In this document: positions 26,602-36,321 of the stretch, one piece after another
How the letters are laid out: every line of letters starts with the position of its first letter
How positions within the stretch are numbered: position 1 is the first letter of the stretch
Assembly (NCBI RefSeq): GCF_000935125.1
Contig: NZ_JRKI01000003.1
Span: forward strand, 1-64,000
Source: Streptomyces natalensis ATCC 27448
Lineage (GTDB): Bacteria; Actinomycetota; Actinomycetes; Streptomycetales; Streptomycetaceae
Direction of reading: 5' to 3'
Length of the DNA: 64,000 bases
The notes under the pieces: generated by a model
What the model saw: only the letters and a program-made list of their open reading frames with translations
Told to the model about the DNA's origin: nothing
Databases searched by the model: none
Made by a program: the position numbers and the translations under genes

Positions 26602-28698
26602 TCACCTGGACGACAGGCTCTGGTACGCCACCGGCTGCCCCAACTGCTGCGCCGCGGTTCCCGAGCGGTGCATCCGGTGCCACTTCAGGCGGGTGCCGAG
26701 CAGGAAGGCGACCACGGACTGGATGACGACGAGATACATCAACTGCCGGTAGACCAGCAGCTGGAACGGCATCGCCCACAGCGCCCGCACCTTCTCCCCG
26801 TCCAGCCGCAGCGCGTATCCGGCACAGACCAGCTGGAGCGACAGGAAGCCGAACCAGACGCCGGCCGACTGCACAGGGCCGAGGAAGAGCAGCCCGTACA
26901 GCGCGAAGATGTCGACGATCGGCGCAAGCAGCGGCAGGGCGACCTGGAAGAGCGCGAGATAGCTCAGCCCACGGCGTCCGAAGCGTCCGGACGGGCCCAC
27001 TTCGATGACGGCCCGGCGGTGCTTCCACATCGCCTGGATCGTGCCGTAGCACCAGCGGTAGCGCTGCCGCCACAGCTGCCGCAGCGAGGTGGGGACCTCG
27101 GTCCAGGCGACCGCGGACTCCTCGTAGACCACCCGCCAGCCCGCCTGCCACAGGGCCATGGTCAGGTCGGTGTCCTCGGCGAGGGTGTCCTCGCTGACCC
27201 CGCCGACGCCCATCAGCGCATCCCGGCGAAAGGCGCCGATGGCCCCGGGGACGGTCGGCATGCACTCCAGCACCTCGAACATCCGCCGGTCGAGGTTGAA
27301 CCCGAAGACGTACTCCAGGTGCTGCCATCTGCCCAGCAGGCGGCGGCGGTTGCCGACCTTGGTGTTGCCGCTGACCGCGCCGATGGCCGGGTGGGCGAGC
27401 GGCTGGATGAGGCGCTGGATGGCGTCCCGTTCGAAGACGGTGTCGGCGTCGACCATGACGACGATGTCGTACTGGGCGTGGGCCAGACCGGTGTTGAGGG
27501 CGGCCGCCTTGCCCGCGTTGGACTGCCGGATCACCCTCACCCGGGGGTCGTCGATCCAGGTGGCGATGTCCGCCGTCTGGTCCGTCGATCCGTCGTCGAT
27601 CACGATGATCTGCAACTGCCGGTGGGTGGAGGCGAGCAGCGAACGGACGGTGGACTCGATGCCCGCCTCTTCGTTGTAGGCGGGGACGAGGACCGTCACC
27701 GGGTCGGTGACCTCGCGCAGCCAGGGCGATCCGGGGCGGAAACGGGTCAGCCGGCGGACGTGGGTGCGCGCGAAGACGACCAGCATCAGCAGCCGCAGCA
27801 CTCCCAGCCCGCCCGCGACGGCGAGTACCCAGGCCATGCCGCTGACGAAGGCGTGTCCGAGGGCCTTTGCCCAGATCAGGGCCGTGCCCGACCAGCGTTC
27901 GAGGGTGGAGACCGGCTCATCGGGCGAGCCCAGTCCGGTGCCGGCCGTCACGGTGGTGAACTTGCTGACCTTCGGGTCGGCGAGCAGCTCCTCGGTGCCG
28001 TGGTAGGCGAGATCGTTCTGGCTGAACTGCCGGATCACACCCTGCGACGGATTGCGGAACCACTGGTCGGCGGCGACCAGGGTGTAGCCCTCGGCGCCGG
28101 CTTTCTGGGCGGCCTTCCATTCGGGGCCGCACATGGTGTCCACCGCGGTGGTCTGCGGCAGGCGCAGCAGCTTGGTGTGGATGCCCGCGGTGCCGGCCAG
28201 CGCCTTCTGGGTGAGGGACAGTTCCCGTGAGGCGCGCAGCGGGGAGGCCTCGCCCATTGCGGCGCCGGTGTAGGTGTTCGAGCCGATCTCATGACCCTCG
28301 GCGCGGATCCGCCGCACCAGATCCGGGTACTGGGCCGCCTGGGCACCGCGGAGGAAGAACGTGGCGTGCGCGTGGTGCTTGCGCAGCAGGTCGAGCAGCC
28401 GGGGTGTCCATACGGGGTCGGGCCCACCGTCGTAGGTGAGCGCCACCGTACGGGGCGGCACCGCGGACGAGGTCACCTTGCCGTCGTGGAAGCGCAGCAC
28501 CGGACCGCCCTTGTCGACGGACCGGGGCACCGGGCTGGTGCAGTCCTTGCGCGTCTTGGCGGCGTCGACCTCGTGGGTGGTCCAGCCCTCGAAGAGCAGG
28601 GCGCCGATCATCACCGGGAGGACCAGGAGCAGCAGCAGCCAGTGGCCGCGCGGGTCACGGGACTGCCGGTGCCGGGCCCGGTTCGCGCGCCGTCTCAC
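26602..28698 (-). CDS. Membrane fusion of a polysaccharide-deacetylase-like domain and a GT2 synthase
   Basis: 698 residues from GTG 28698 with GGAGG upstream. One N-terminal membrane segment (LLLLLVLPVMIGALLFEGW) leads to an extracellular NodB-like domain at about 80-290, then membrane segments flank a processive GT2 domain with VIDDGSTDQ, VMVDADTVFERD, EDTDLTMALW and QRYRWCYG (QxxRW). The layout matches streptomycete MatB-type synthases of beta-1,6-GlcNAc polymer. In the deacetylase part the canonical TFDDG is TYDGG (residues 88-92) and the His pair of NHTxxH is replaced by SNTYTG (140-145), so three metal ligands are missing. Synthesis may be intact while deacetylation is not. Confidence 0.88.
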   Translation of the reverse strand: MRRRANRARHRQSRDPRGHWLLLLLVLPVMIGALLFEGWTTHEVDAAKTRKDCTSPVPRSVDKGGPVLRFHDGKVTSSAVPPRTVALTYDGGPDPVWTPRLLDLLRKHHAHATFFLRGAQAAQYPDLVRRIRAEGHEIGSNTYTGAAMGEASPLRASRELSLTQKALAGTAGIHTKLLRLPQTTAVDTMCGPEWKAAQKAGAEGYTLVAADQWFRNPSQGVIRQFSQNDLAYHGTEELLADPKVSKFTTVTAGTGLGSPDEPVSTLERWSGTALIWAKALGHAFVSGMAWVLAVAGGLGVLRLLMLVVFARTHVRRLTRFRPGSPWLREVTDPVTVLVPAYNEEAGIESTVRSLLASTHRQLQIIVIDDGSTDQTADIATWIDDPRVRVIRQSNAGKAAALNTGLAHAQYDIVVMVDADTVFERDAIQRLIQPLAHPAIGAVSGNTKVGNRRRLLGRWQHLEYVFGFNLDRRMFEVLECMPTVPGAIGAFRRDALMGVGGVSEDTLAEDTDLTMALWQAGWRVVYEESAVAWTEVPTSLRQLWRQRYRWCYGTIQAMWKHRRAVIEVGPSGRFGRRGLSYLALFQVALPLLAPIVDIFALYGLLFLGPVQSAGVWFGFLSLQLVCAGYALRLDGEKVRALWAMPFQLLVYRQLMYLVVIQSVVAFLLGTRLKWHRMHRSGTAAQQLGQPVAYQSLSSR

Positions 28699-29285
28699 AT
28701 CGCCTCCGGGGCGCCGGTGGCCATGGCCGCTACGGCGCGTCTGCTGCTGCCGTCGCCGGGCGGCCGTCCGATCTTCCGGACGACGGAAAGGGGCGCGTAA
28801 GGCGTGTACCGGGCATGCGCGGTGTGCGGGATGCACGGGGCTTTCGCGACGGTGACGAGCGGGTTCCGCGGAGTCCTCCCGCACCGGGCGAAAGCGTTGG
28901 TGCATGGTCGGTCATCGCGTATTTTCTGCCGTTTTGTATACCCTCTGGCCTCACACATGGTGGGCGAGTGTACTCATGGCCTCTCCGGGGTATGCGCCAC
29001 CGGCCGGCAGGCGTCGGGCCGTACGCGAGCGGTGTAACACCGCGTCCGACGGCGGCGCATAGAGAGCGTGGGCGCCCGATGATGCGGCGGACATCTCGTG
29101 AGCCGACACCGTGAACCGACGCCGGGAGCGAAGAAAAATCCCTGACCACGAAGGCTTCTGACTACTCGCTACGAAGGCCCCTGGCCACGGCCGTCCCGCC
29201 CCGGCCATACCTCAGGGAGCGGCCCAGAGCCAATCGTGGTGTCATCGAAAGCGGGGGAATTCAAGCTCCGAAGGCGGGAGGAATC
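28699..29285. other. Intergenic region between divergent GT2/deacetylase and CBS genes
   Basis: About 590 bp with no recognisable gene. A locally AT-rich stretch at 28915-28945 (tattttctgccgttttgtat) may hold the minus-strand promoter of the polysaccharide synthase gene. Nothing else stands out. Confidence 0.45.
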
Positions 29286-29723
29286 ATGGCTACGACGCTA
29301 CGGGCCCGAGACATCATGTCCGCCGGGGTGCAATGCGTGGGCGCACACCAGACGCTGCGGGACGCCTCGAAAATGATGCGCGACATGAATGTCGGTTGCC
29401 TGCCCATCTGTGGCGACAACAACAGGCTCATGGGTCTGATCACCGACCGTGACATCGTCGTTCAGTGTTGCGCCGAGGGAATCGATCCGGCGACGGTGCA
29501 GGCCGGCACGCTCGACAAGACGCTGCACTGGATCGACACGGAAGCGACTGCCAACGAGGTCCTGGAGACCATGGAGACGCACCAGATCAAGCGCCTTCCG
29601 GTGATCGACGTCAAGGGCGGACACCAACTGGTCGGAATGATCACCGAGGCCAATCTCGCAAAGAACCTCAGCGACAAACAGATCGCGGAATTCACCAGCC
29701 GGGTCTACGCGACCGCAGGTTAG
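29286..29723 (+). CDS. CBS-domain pair protein
   Basis: 145 residues made almost entirely of two CBS motifs: DIMSAGVQCVGAHQTLRDAS with LMGLITDRDIV, and ANEVLETMETHQIKRLPVID with LVGMITEANL. A GGAGGAATC precedes the ATG. Stand-alone CBS pairs bind adenosine nucleotides and sense energy state or regulate partner proteins. No partner is suggested by the neighbours. Confidence 0.92.
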   Translation: MATTLRARDIMSAGVQCVGAHQTLRDASKMMRDMNVGCLPICGDNNRLMGLITDRDIVVQCCAEGIDPATVQAGTLDKTLHWIDTEATANEVLETMETHQIKRLPVIDVKGGHQLVGMITEANLAKNLSDKQIAEFTSRVYATAG

Positions 29724-29838
29724 AGCCCCGTCCGCACGGCCGCGGCCGGGGAGCGGGCAGGCTCGTCGCACAGCCGTCGGGCTGCCTGCCTCGGCCCGGT
29801 CCGGTCCGGTCCGGTCCGGCGGGGCGGCGCGCCCCTCC

Positions 29839-30747
29839 TCACCGCGGTCGGCTCGCCTTCACCGAATACATCAGGGGAATGCGCGGGCGCCCCTCGGGGA
29901 ATCGGTAGAACCCGTCGCCGCCACGCCGCAACACGCGAAAGCGCTCGAACATCGTCATGTCGTGCTCGTGCAGAAAGTCGATGCGCAACCCGGCGCCGGC
30001 CAGGGCGGAAATGACCTCGCCGAGCGGATGCTGCCATTCGACGCTGCGGTTGTTGACCGTCGGCGCGCCGAAGTCCGTTTAGGTGCCCGGGGTTTCCTCC
30101 ACCCACGCGTCACGGCGGAAATAGTCGTAGGCGATCCGCGAGCCCGTCTCCTCGTCCAGAACGTCACCCAGCGGGTGGAATTCGGCGAGGTAGAGAAAGC
30201 CGCCGGGGGTGATGAGGGAGGCGGCCGTCTCGGCCCAACGGACCAGATCCGGGAGCCAGTTCAGGGCGCCGATGCCGGTGTAGACGATGTCGTACGACGG
30301 GTCGGGGACGGCTTCGGCCGCGTCGTAGACGTCGGCGGCGACGAAGGAGGCGCGGTCGGGGCCATAGCCGAGTTCGGCGGCCAGTTCGCGGGCGGTCTCG
30401 ACGGCCGGTTCGGAGAAATCCAGGCCGACGACATGGGCCGCGCCGCGATGGAGCCAGGAGAGGGTGTCCTGGCCGAAGTGGCACTGGAGGTGCAGCAGAC
30501 TGCGGCCGGTGACGTCGCCGACCTCCGCGCTCTCGAAGGCGCGGATCACGTCCTTGGCCCGGCGGAATCCGTCCTGGTCGTAATAATCGCTGGCGGTGTG
30601 GATGGCCACGCGCTCGTCCCACCGCGCGCGGTTGGCCTCGCGCCAGTCGTCGGGGCCGGGCGGTCGGTCCGCAGAGGCCGTGGGGTCCACAGGGTCCGTC
30701 GGGTGCGTGGGGTGCGTGGGGTCTGTGGGGTCCGTCGGGCAGCACAT
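29839..30747 (-). pseudogene. SAM-dependent methyltransferase interrupted by a single stop codon
   Basis: The first 222 codons (30747-30079) encode a class I methyltransferase: GRSLLHLQCHFGQDTLSWLH (motif I), HVVGLDFSEPAVE, YDIVYTGIGALNWLPDL and ITPGGFLYLAEFHPLGDVL. A TAA at 30079-30081 ends the frame, yet the same frame continues with TDFGAPTVNNRSVEWQHPLG and HDMTMFERFRVLRRGGDGFY to a TGA at 29839, giving the family's normal C terminus. One base (TAC to TAA) explains the break. The N terminus has a TDPTHP-type repeat encoded by tandem DNA units. Confidence 0.85.
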
Positions 30748-30816
30748 ACGGCGAAGTTATCCACAGGCTGACGGCCTCCGCCAACGCATTTGTGGCGCCG
30801 GGCGCAGAATGGGCGC

Positions 30817-32775
30817 ATGACGAACGAGACCACAGGTTCCGCCGAGGCACCCGACCCGCATCGTCCCGACCATTCGGCCCCTTCTTCCCCCTCAGCCCCC
30901 GCGTCCCCCGCCCCCTCCCTCCCGTCCGTCGCCGCGGACATGCCGGACTGGGAGAAGCGGTTCCGCGCACCGCGGATAAGCCTGCCGGACTGGGCCGAGG
31001 ACGCCCCGGACCGCTCCCTGTTCGTCTCGAACGCGACCGGCACCTTCGAGCTGTACGCCTGGGACCGCGCGACGGGCAGCCAGCGGCAGGCCACGGACCG
31101 GCCGAACGGCACGACGGACGGCACCCTGTCGCCGGACGGCGAGTGGATCTGGTGGTTCTCGGACACCGACGGGGACGAGTTCGGCGTATGGATGCGCCAG
31201 CCGTTCGCCGGCGGCCCGGACGAGCCGGCCACCCCGGGTCTGGCCGCGTCCTTCCCCCGGGGGCTGTCGATCGGCCGCGACGGCACGGCGGTCGTCGGGC
31301 GCTCGACGGATGACGAGGGCTCGACCATTCATGTCGCACGGCCCGGAAAACCGCCGGTGGAGATCTACCGCCACCACGAATCGGCGGGCGTCGGCGACCT
31401 CTCGCACGACGGCTCGCTGATCGCGATCGAGCACACCGAGCACGCCGATGCGATGCACTCCGCGATCCGGGTCGTACGGGCGGACGGCTCGACGGTCGCC
31501 GAGCTCGACGACACCAACGGCGGGACGGAGGAGCTGGGCCTGTCGGTGATGGGCTTCGCGCCGGTGGACGGCGACTCCCGGCTGCTGGTGGGGCATCAGC
31601 GGCGGGGCCGCTGGGAGCCGATGATCTGGGATCCGCTGACCGGGGTGGAGACGGCTCTGGAGATAGATCTGCCCGGCGATGTGGGCGCGGACTGGTATCC
31701 GGACGGCTCGGCATTGCTGGTGGAGCACGAGTACCAGGCGCGAAGCGAACTGTGGCGCTATGACCTCGGTGCGCCCGGGGGTGGTGGCGATGCCGGTACG
31801 GCCACCGGGGGCGGAGCGGGGCGTACGCCGCTGACCCGGGTCGAGACCCCGGCGGGTACGGTCTCGGGCGCGACGGCACGGCCGGACGGCACGGTGGAGT
31901 TCCTGTGGTCCTCCGCGGCGCTGCCGCCGGAGGTGCGGTCGACGAGCGGCGCGGTCGTGCTGGACCCGCCCGGGATAACGGCGCCCGGGTCGGTGCCGGT
32001 GACCGATGCCTGGGTGGACGGCCCCGGCGGCCGTATCCACGCCCTGGTGCAGCGGCCTGCGGGCGAGGGACCGTTCCCGACGATCTTCGAGGTACACGGC
32101 GGCCCGACCTGGCACGACAGCGACGCGTTCGCCTCGTCCCCGGCGGCCTGGGTGGACCATGGCTTCGCGGTCGTCCGCGTCAACTACCGGGGGTCGACCG
32201 GATACGGCCGGGCCTGGACCGATGCGCTCAAGCACCGCGTCGGGCTGATCGAGCTGGAGGACATCGATGCGGTCCGCAGGTGGGCGGTCTCGTCGGGGCT
32301 CGCCGACCCGAAGCGCCTGGTCCTGTCCGGCGGCTCGTGGGGCGGCTATCTGACGCTGCTCGGCCTCGGGACGCAGCCGGAGGTGTGGGCGGTGGGCCTG
32401 GCGGCGGTCCCCGTCGCCGACTATGTCACCGCGTACAACGACGAGATGGAAGGGCTCAAGGCGCTGGACCGCACGCTGCTCGGCGGCACGCCGGAGGAGG
32501 TCCCCGAGCGCTTCACGGCGTCGTCACCGCTGACGTATGTGGACGAGGTGCGGGCGCCGGTCTACATCTCCGCGGGCGTCAACGACCCGCGGTGCCCCAT
32601 CCGCCAGGTGGAGAACTACGTCCAGCGGCTGGAACGGCGCGGCCATCCGCACGAGGTCTACCGCTACGACGCCGGACACGGCTCGCTGGTCGTGGAGGAG
32701 CGCATCAAGCAGATCCGCCTGGAGCTCGAATTCGCGCAGCGCTATGTGCCCGGGGGAGCGTCCGTGAGGCCGTGA
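30817..32775 (+). CDS. S9-family prolyl oligopeptidase-like serine peptidase
   Basis: 652 residues from ATG 30817, cytosolic. An N-terminal beta-propeller region with DGTLSPDGEWIWWFSDTDGD precedes an alpha/beta-hydrolase domain. The nucleophile elbow is LSGGSWGGYLTLLG, the Asp is in SAGVNDPRCPIRQ and the His in YRYDAGHGSL. Such enzymes cleave short peptides, often after Pro or acyl-amino residues. It overlaps the convergent SURF1 gene by 34 bp. Confidence 0.92.
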   Translation: MTNETTGSAEAPDPHRPDHSAPSSPSAPASPAPSLPSVAADMPDWEKRFRAPRISLPDWAEDAPDRSLFVSNATGTFELYAWDRATGSQRQATDRPNGTTDGTLSPDGEWIWWFSDTDGDEFGVWMRQPFAGGPDEPATPGLAASFPRGLSIGRDGTAVVGRSTDDEGSTIHVARPGKPPVEIYRHHESAGVGDLSHDGSLIAIEHTEHADAMHSAIRVVRADGSTVAELDDTNGGTEELGLSVMGFAPVDGDSRLLVGHQRRGRWEPMIWDPLTGVETALEIDLPGDVGADWYPDGSALLVEHEYQARSELWRYDLGAPGGGGDAGTATGGGAGRTPLTRVETPAGTVSGATARPDGTVEFLWSSAALPPEVRSTSGAVVLDPPGITAPGSVPVTDAWVDGPGGRIHALVQRPAGEGPFPTIFEVHGGPTWHDSDAFASSPAAWVDHGFAVVRVNYRGSTGYGRAWTDALKHRVGLIELEDIDAVRRWAVSSGLADPKRLVLSGGSWGGYLTLLGLGTQPEVWAVGLAAVPVADYVTAYNDEMEGLKALDRTLLGGTPEEVPERFTASSPLTYVDEVRAPVYISAGVNDPRCPIRQVENYVQRLERRGHPHEVYRYDAGHGSLVVEERIKQIRLELEFAQRYVPGGASVRP

Positions 32776-33626
32776 GGCCGTGACGCGGTAACGCTGTGGT
32801 GTTCGGCATCCTCGCCATCCCGCTTCGGCTCCGGGGTGGCATCGGGGAGGATGCCGAGCGCCGCGTCCTTGGCCGTTTCCGCCTCGCGGCGGACGAGGCG
32901 GAACCACATGAAGACGACAAAGCCCGCAAAGACGAACCACTCGCCGGTGTAGCCGAGGTTCTGGAACGCCTTGAGGTCCAGACCGCTGCCCTCCGCGGCG
33001 GCCGGCGGGACCGCGCGCAGCGGTGCAGGGGCGTTGCCGAGCGTGATCCAGGCGTCGTAGATCTTGTACGGCACGATGTTGACCAGCGATGCCGCGCTGA
33101 TCATGCCGAGCTGCCCGTCCGGCAGCCCGCCGCCGGCGTGCACCCCGTCCGTGCCCTCGTTCTCGGACGCCTGGAGCGCCCCCTTGACCGTCACCTCGCC
33201 GCGCGGCGGCGCCGGCACCTTCGCGCGGTCGGCCCTGGCGTTCGCGTCGCCGGGCAGCCAGCCCCGTACGACCGGAAGAGCCTTGCCGCCGTCCGTCCGC
33301 AGCAGGGTCAGCACATAAAAGCCCCGCCGCTCGCTCTTGTCGCCCAAGGTGCGGTCCGGGACGAGCAGTTGGTGAGCGGTGTCATAGCGGCCGCGGGCGC
33401 TGACCTGACGGCCGGAGGTGGACTGGCCGACCGGCAGCAGACTCTCCAGCGGCCGGGCCGCCGCGACCCTGGCCCGGGCGGAACGGTCCTCCTGCTGGTG
33501 GTGCGTATCGACGCGGTCCTCGAAGCGCCCCAGCTGCCAGCTGCCCATGAAGATGCAGAAGGGAATCGCCAGCAGGGCGAAGACGTTGATCCCCCACCAC
33601 CGCGGGGTCAGCAGGAACCGATACAC
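32742..33626 (-). CDS. SURF1-family cytochrome oxidase assembly protein
   Basis: 294 residues with two membrane segments at the ends: WWGINVFALLAIPFCIFMGS near residue 10 and WFVFAGFVVFMWFRLV near 245. Family features include GSWQLGRFEDR, the extracytoplasmic block with ARGRYDTAHQLLVPDRTLGD and GFYVLTLLRT, and VVRGWLPG. SURF1 proteins help assemble haem a into cytochrome c oxidase at the membrane. The polar C-terminal tail overlaps the convergent peptidase gene. Confidence 0.9.
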   Translation of the reverse strand: MYRFLLTPRWWGINVFALLAIPFCIFMGSWQLGRFEDRVDTHHQQEDRSARARVAAARPLESLLPVGQSTSGRQVSARGRYDTAHQLLVPDRTLGDKSERRGFYVLTLLRTDGGKALPVVRGWLPGDANARADRAKVPAPPRGEVTVKGALQASENEGTDGVHAGGGLPDGQLGMISAASLVNIVPYKIYDAWITLGNAPAPLRAVPPAAAEGSGLDLKAFQNLGYTGEWFVFAGFVVFMWFRLVRREAETAKDAALGILPDATPEPKRDGEDAEHHSVTASRPHGLTDAPPGT

Positions 33627-33694
33627 CCCACCAACGGTACGGGGCCCGAACGGCAGCCCCGCACCGCCCCCTCCAGGCCCCTCGCCGCCCCGCG

Positions 33695-35215
33695 TTACTT
33701 CGCCGCCAGTGCCTCGGTCCGGTACACCGTCCCCGCGCAGGCATCCGCGAGCTTGGCGTCGGTCGCGGCGGGCTCGCCGGCCTCCGGCGTATGGCTGAGC
33801 ACGACACCGCCCGACGCCGTGTTCCCGCCGTCGCTGCCGCCCGTACCGTCGGTGCTGCCCGTCTGGCTGCTCCCGCTGCCGTCAGTGGTGGTGGTGCCGG
33901 AGTCCGGCGACGCCGCGGGCGCCTTCGAGGGATCGGGCGTGGGCGAGGGGGCCGGATGTGCGCATCCGGTCGGGCCGCCGCCGGCTTCCGGGATCCAGGC
34001 GAATTTGACCTCGTACGCCTCGCCCGGCTTGAGAACCAGCTGGTCGGGAGTGGTCGCCGGGTCCGGCAGACCGGTGGCTTCATCTCCCGAGGTGTGGTCG
34101 ACGACATGGATACGGTCGGGATTCGTACTGCCCTGTGCGACGACGCCGACCGTGCCGCCGCCGTCGATCGAGCAGGCCGTACCGGACGTATTGACCACCC
34201 GGAACGCGCCGTAGACGCGGCCGGACGAGTCCGCCGGGCCGACCGAGCTGGTGCCGCGGCCGAGCTGATCGCGGTTGCAGGCCGGCGAGGTGACGTCCAT
34301 CGTCTCGTTCGGGGACGGCATGGCGCCGCTCGTGCCCTGGTCCGCGCCGTTCTTCTCCTTCGACCGGCCGTCCTTGCCCTCGGTCGTGCCGTTGCCCGGC
34401 CACCTGCCGTTCTCGCCGGTCGGCTGGGGGAAGGCGTGCTCGGTGCCCTCGCCGTGCGCGCTGCCGCTGCCGTCCTGGGCCTGCGTGCTGCTGGCGGCGT
34501 TGGCGGACCGGTCCTCGGCGGGATCGTTGAGATGGGCTACGTGCACCATGGCGGGGATCGACGTACCGCCGAGCAGCAGCGCGGCGGCGGCGCCCACGAC
34601 GACATGCCGACGCCGCTGACGGCGGGCCGGGACCGCGCGGCGCAGCCGTTGCAGGGCATCCGGCGCGGGGTCCAGGTCGCCGACGCGGGCCTGTAGCAGT
34701 CGCCGCAGGCCGTCCTCGTCTCCGAGCCCGCCGCCAAAACCCCCGAATCCCCCAGAGCCCCCGCCGGAACCGCCGTCGGGCCCCTCCCCGTGACCGCCGC
34801 CGCCGGGACCACTGCCCCCAGGACCATCGGCGAGCACGCCTACCGCAACGGTCTCCACACCATCGGCGGACTCGCCCCCCTCGACGAACACAACGCCGTC
34901 ACCCAGCACCGAACCCTCACCGAGCACAGGGCCGTCGCGGAGCACCGCCCCCTCAGGGAACGCAGCACCTTCACCAGCCCCGAAGCCGTCACCAACCTCG
35001 GAACCCCCACCGGCCTCGGCACCACCATCGGCACCGCCCCCGGACGCCCCGGCTCCCTGCCCCTCACGCACCACGTACAACTCACGCACCACATCACCCG
35101 GCACCCCGCACCGGCCGAGCCGTCCCGGCCGAGGGGAGGAATCGGAGAGATCGGGGAGATCGCACCCATGAAGTCGACGGTTCACGTCGTACGGGCCGAA
35201 CACCTTGCCACTCAT
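33695..35215 (-). CDS. Membrane protein coupled to the SigE-type sigma factor (possible anti-sigma role)
   Basis: 506 residues from ATG 35215, whose ATGA overlaps the sigma factor stop. The N-terminal 170 residues are low-complexity and Gly-rich with MSGKVFGPYDVN at the start; a short helical segment (LRRLLQARVGDLDPAPDALQ) precedes a membrane helix (HVVVGAAAALLLGGTSIPAM). The outer part contains a beta-rich domain of the DUF4232 type (YGAFRVVNTSGTACSIDGGG) and a Ser/Thr/Gly-rich tail. The arrangement is commonly seen with this sigma subgroup in streptomycetes. An anti-sigma function is inferred from coupling only; no zinc-binding ZAS motif is visible. Confidence 0.8.
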   Translation of the reverse strand: MSGKVFGPYDVNRRLHGCDLPDLSDSSPRPGRLGRCGVPGDVVRELYVVREGQGAGASGGGADGGAEAGGGSEVGDGFGAGEGAAFPEGAVLRDGPVLGEGSVLGDGVVFVEGGESADGVETVAVGVLADGPGGSGPGGGGHGEGPDGGSGGGSGGFGGFGGGLGDEDGLRRLLQARVGDLDPAPDALQRLRRAVPARRQRRRHVVVGAAAALLLGGTSIPAMVHVAHLNDPAEDRSANAASSTQAQDGSGSAHGEGTEHAFPQPTGENGRWPGNGTTEGKDGRSKEKNGADQGTSGAMPSPNETMDVTSPACNRDQLGRGTSSVGPADSSGRVYGAFRVVNTSGTACSIDGGGTVGVVAQGSTNPDRIHVVDHTSGDEATGLPDPATTPDQLVLKPGEAYEVKFAWIPEAGGGPTGCAHPAPSPTPDPSKAPAASPDSGTTTTDGSGSSQTGSTDGTGGSDGGNTASGGVVLSHTPEAGEPAATDAKLADACAGTVYRTEALAAK

Positions 35216-35787
35216 GCCGGAGCCTCCATCGCGACGCGCAACGCCGCGATTCCCCGGGACCCGTACGCCTTGACCGAGCCGAGCGATATCCCCAGCGTCT
35301 CGGCGACCTGCGCCTCGGTCATATCGGCGAAATAGCGCAGCACCAGAACCTCGCGCTGGCGCCGCTGGAGCCCTCGCATCGCCTGGATCAGCTGATCCCG
35401 TTCCAGCAGGTCGTACGCGCCCTCCTCGGCGCTCGCCATGTCCGGCATCGGCTTGGAGAGCAGCTTCAGCCCGAGGATGCGGCGGCGCAGCGCGGAGCGC
35501 GAGAGATTGACGACGGTCTGGCGCAGATAGGCGAGGGTCTTCTCGGGCTCGCGCACCCGGCCGCGCGCGGAGTGCACGCGGATGAACGCCTCCTGGACGA
35601 CGTCCTCGCACGAGGCGGTGTCATCGAGGAGCAGCGCGGCGAGTCCGAGCAGGGAACGGTAGTGCGCGCGATACGTCTCGGTGAGGTGATCGACTGTGGT
35701 GCCCGCTGCCATCGCGTCGTCAGTGTCCCCACGCTGAGAAGGAATCTGCGCGGGGCCGGCGGTGGGCCAGGGGGCGATCACCGGCAT
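35212..35787 (-). CDS. SigE-family ECF RNA polymerase sigma factor
   Basis: 191 residues from ATG 35787; ATG 35712 is an alternative start. Region 2 is LLGLAALLLDDTASCEDVVQ then EAFIRVHS, and region 4 is REVLVLRYFADMTEAQVAET followed by LGISLGSVKAYGSRGIAALR. It directs RNA polymerase to a small regulon, unknown here. The membrane protein gene follows with a 4-bp overlap and probably controls it or responds to it. Confidence 0.93.
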   Translation of the reverse strand: MPVIAPWPTAGPAQIPSQRGDTDDAMAAGTTVDHLTETYRAHYRSLLGLAALLLDDTASCEDVVQEAFIRVHSARGRVREPEKTLAYLRQTVVNLSRSALRRRILGLKLLSKPMPDMASAEEGAYDLLERDQLIQAMRGLQRRQREVLVLRYFADMTEAQVAETLGISLGSVKAYGSRGIAALRVAMEAPA

Positions 35788-36321
35788 GCCCCCGGCGAGA
35801 CGGGAGCGTGGCGGGCGCACTGCCGCGCCTGCTGCGCCCGCGGGGGCGATGGTGAATCCGAGTACCTCTGCCACGCCTGTTGGACACGCTTCCCCCCATA
35901 AGGGTTGTACGCGCAAGGCACCGCTTGTGACGATGCATCAAATGCCCTCATGCGTACCAGCTCTTCCCCAATGCCCCATATTTCCGACGCATTCGCCCCA
36001 ACGCCCGAGGTCCCCGAGATGTTCCGCGGCCCCTCCGAGCCGGTCCGCGCGGAGTGGCCGGAAAGACGATTCCCGCCCAACTGCCGGTTGCAGTGCGACG
36101 GGGTCGAACGGTTGAACGAATCGTCAGCCCAGATCACTCGCTCCCGACCGATAATCACTCACACGATCTTCACACGTCACACAGGGCGTCCACAAAGTAT
36201 CGCTGAGAGAGCGGGGTCGCGACACCCCCTCCCGCCAAGTCGCCCCGGGCACGGCACAGATCCCCGGCACCGGCCCTGGCTCCAGCCCCCGCCAAGCGCC
36301 CCGCCGAGCCCCCGGCCCCCC
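35788..36321. other. Long intergenic region upstream of the sigma factor
   Basis: About 530 bp with no recognisable gene on either strand. It must hold the minus-strand promoter for the sigma factor operon and the 3' end of the asd transcript. The part around 36100-36190 is locally AT-richer. Confidence 0.45.

Noticed and set aside
34790..35335. Plus-strand frame within the membrane protein/sigma region
   Set aside because: It is the antisense of the Gly-rich N terminus and sigma factor end; no own start signal or motifs.
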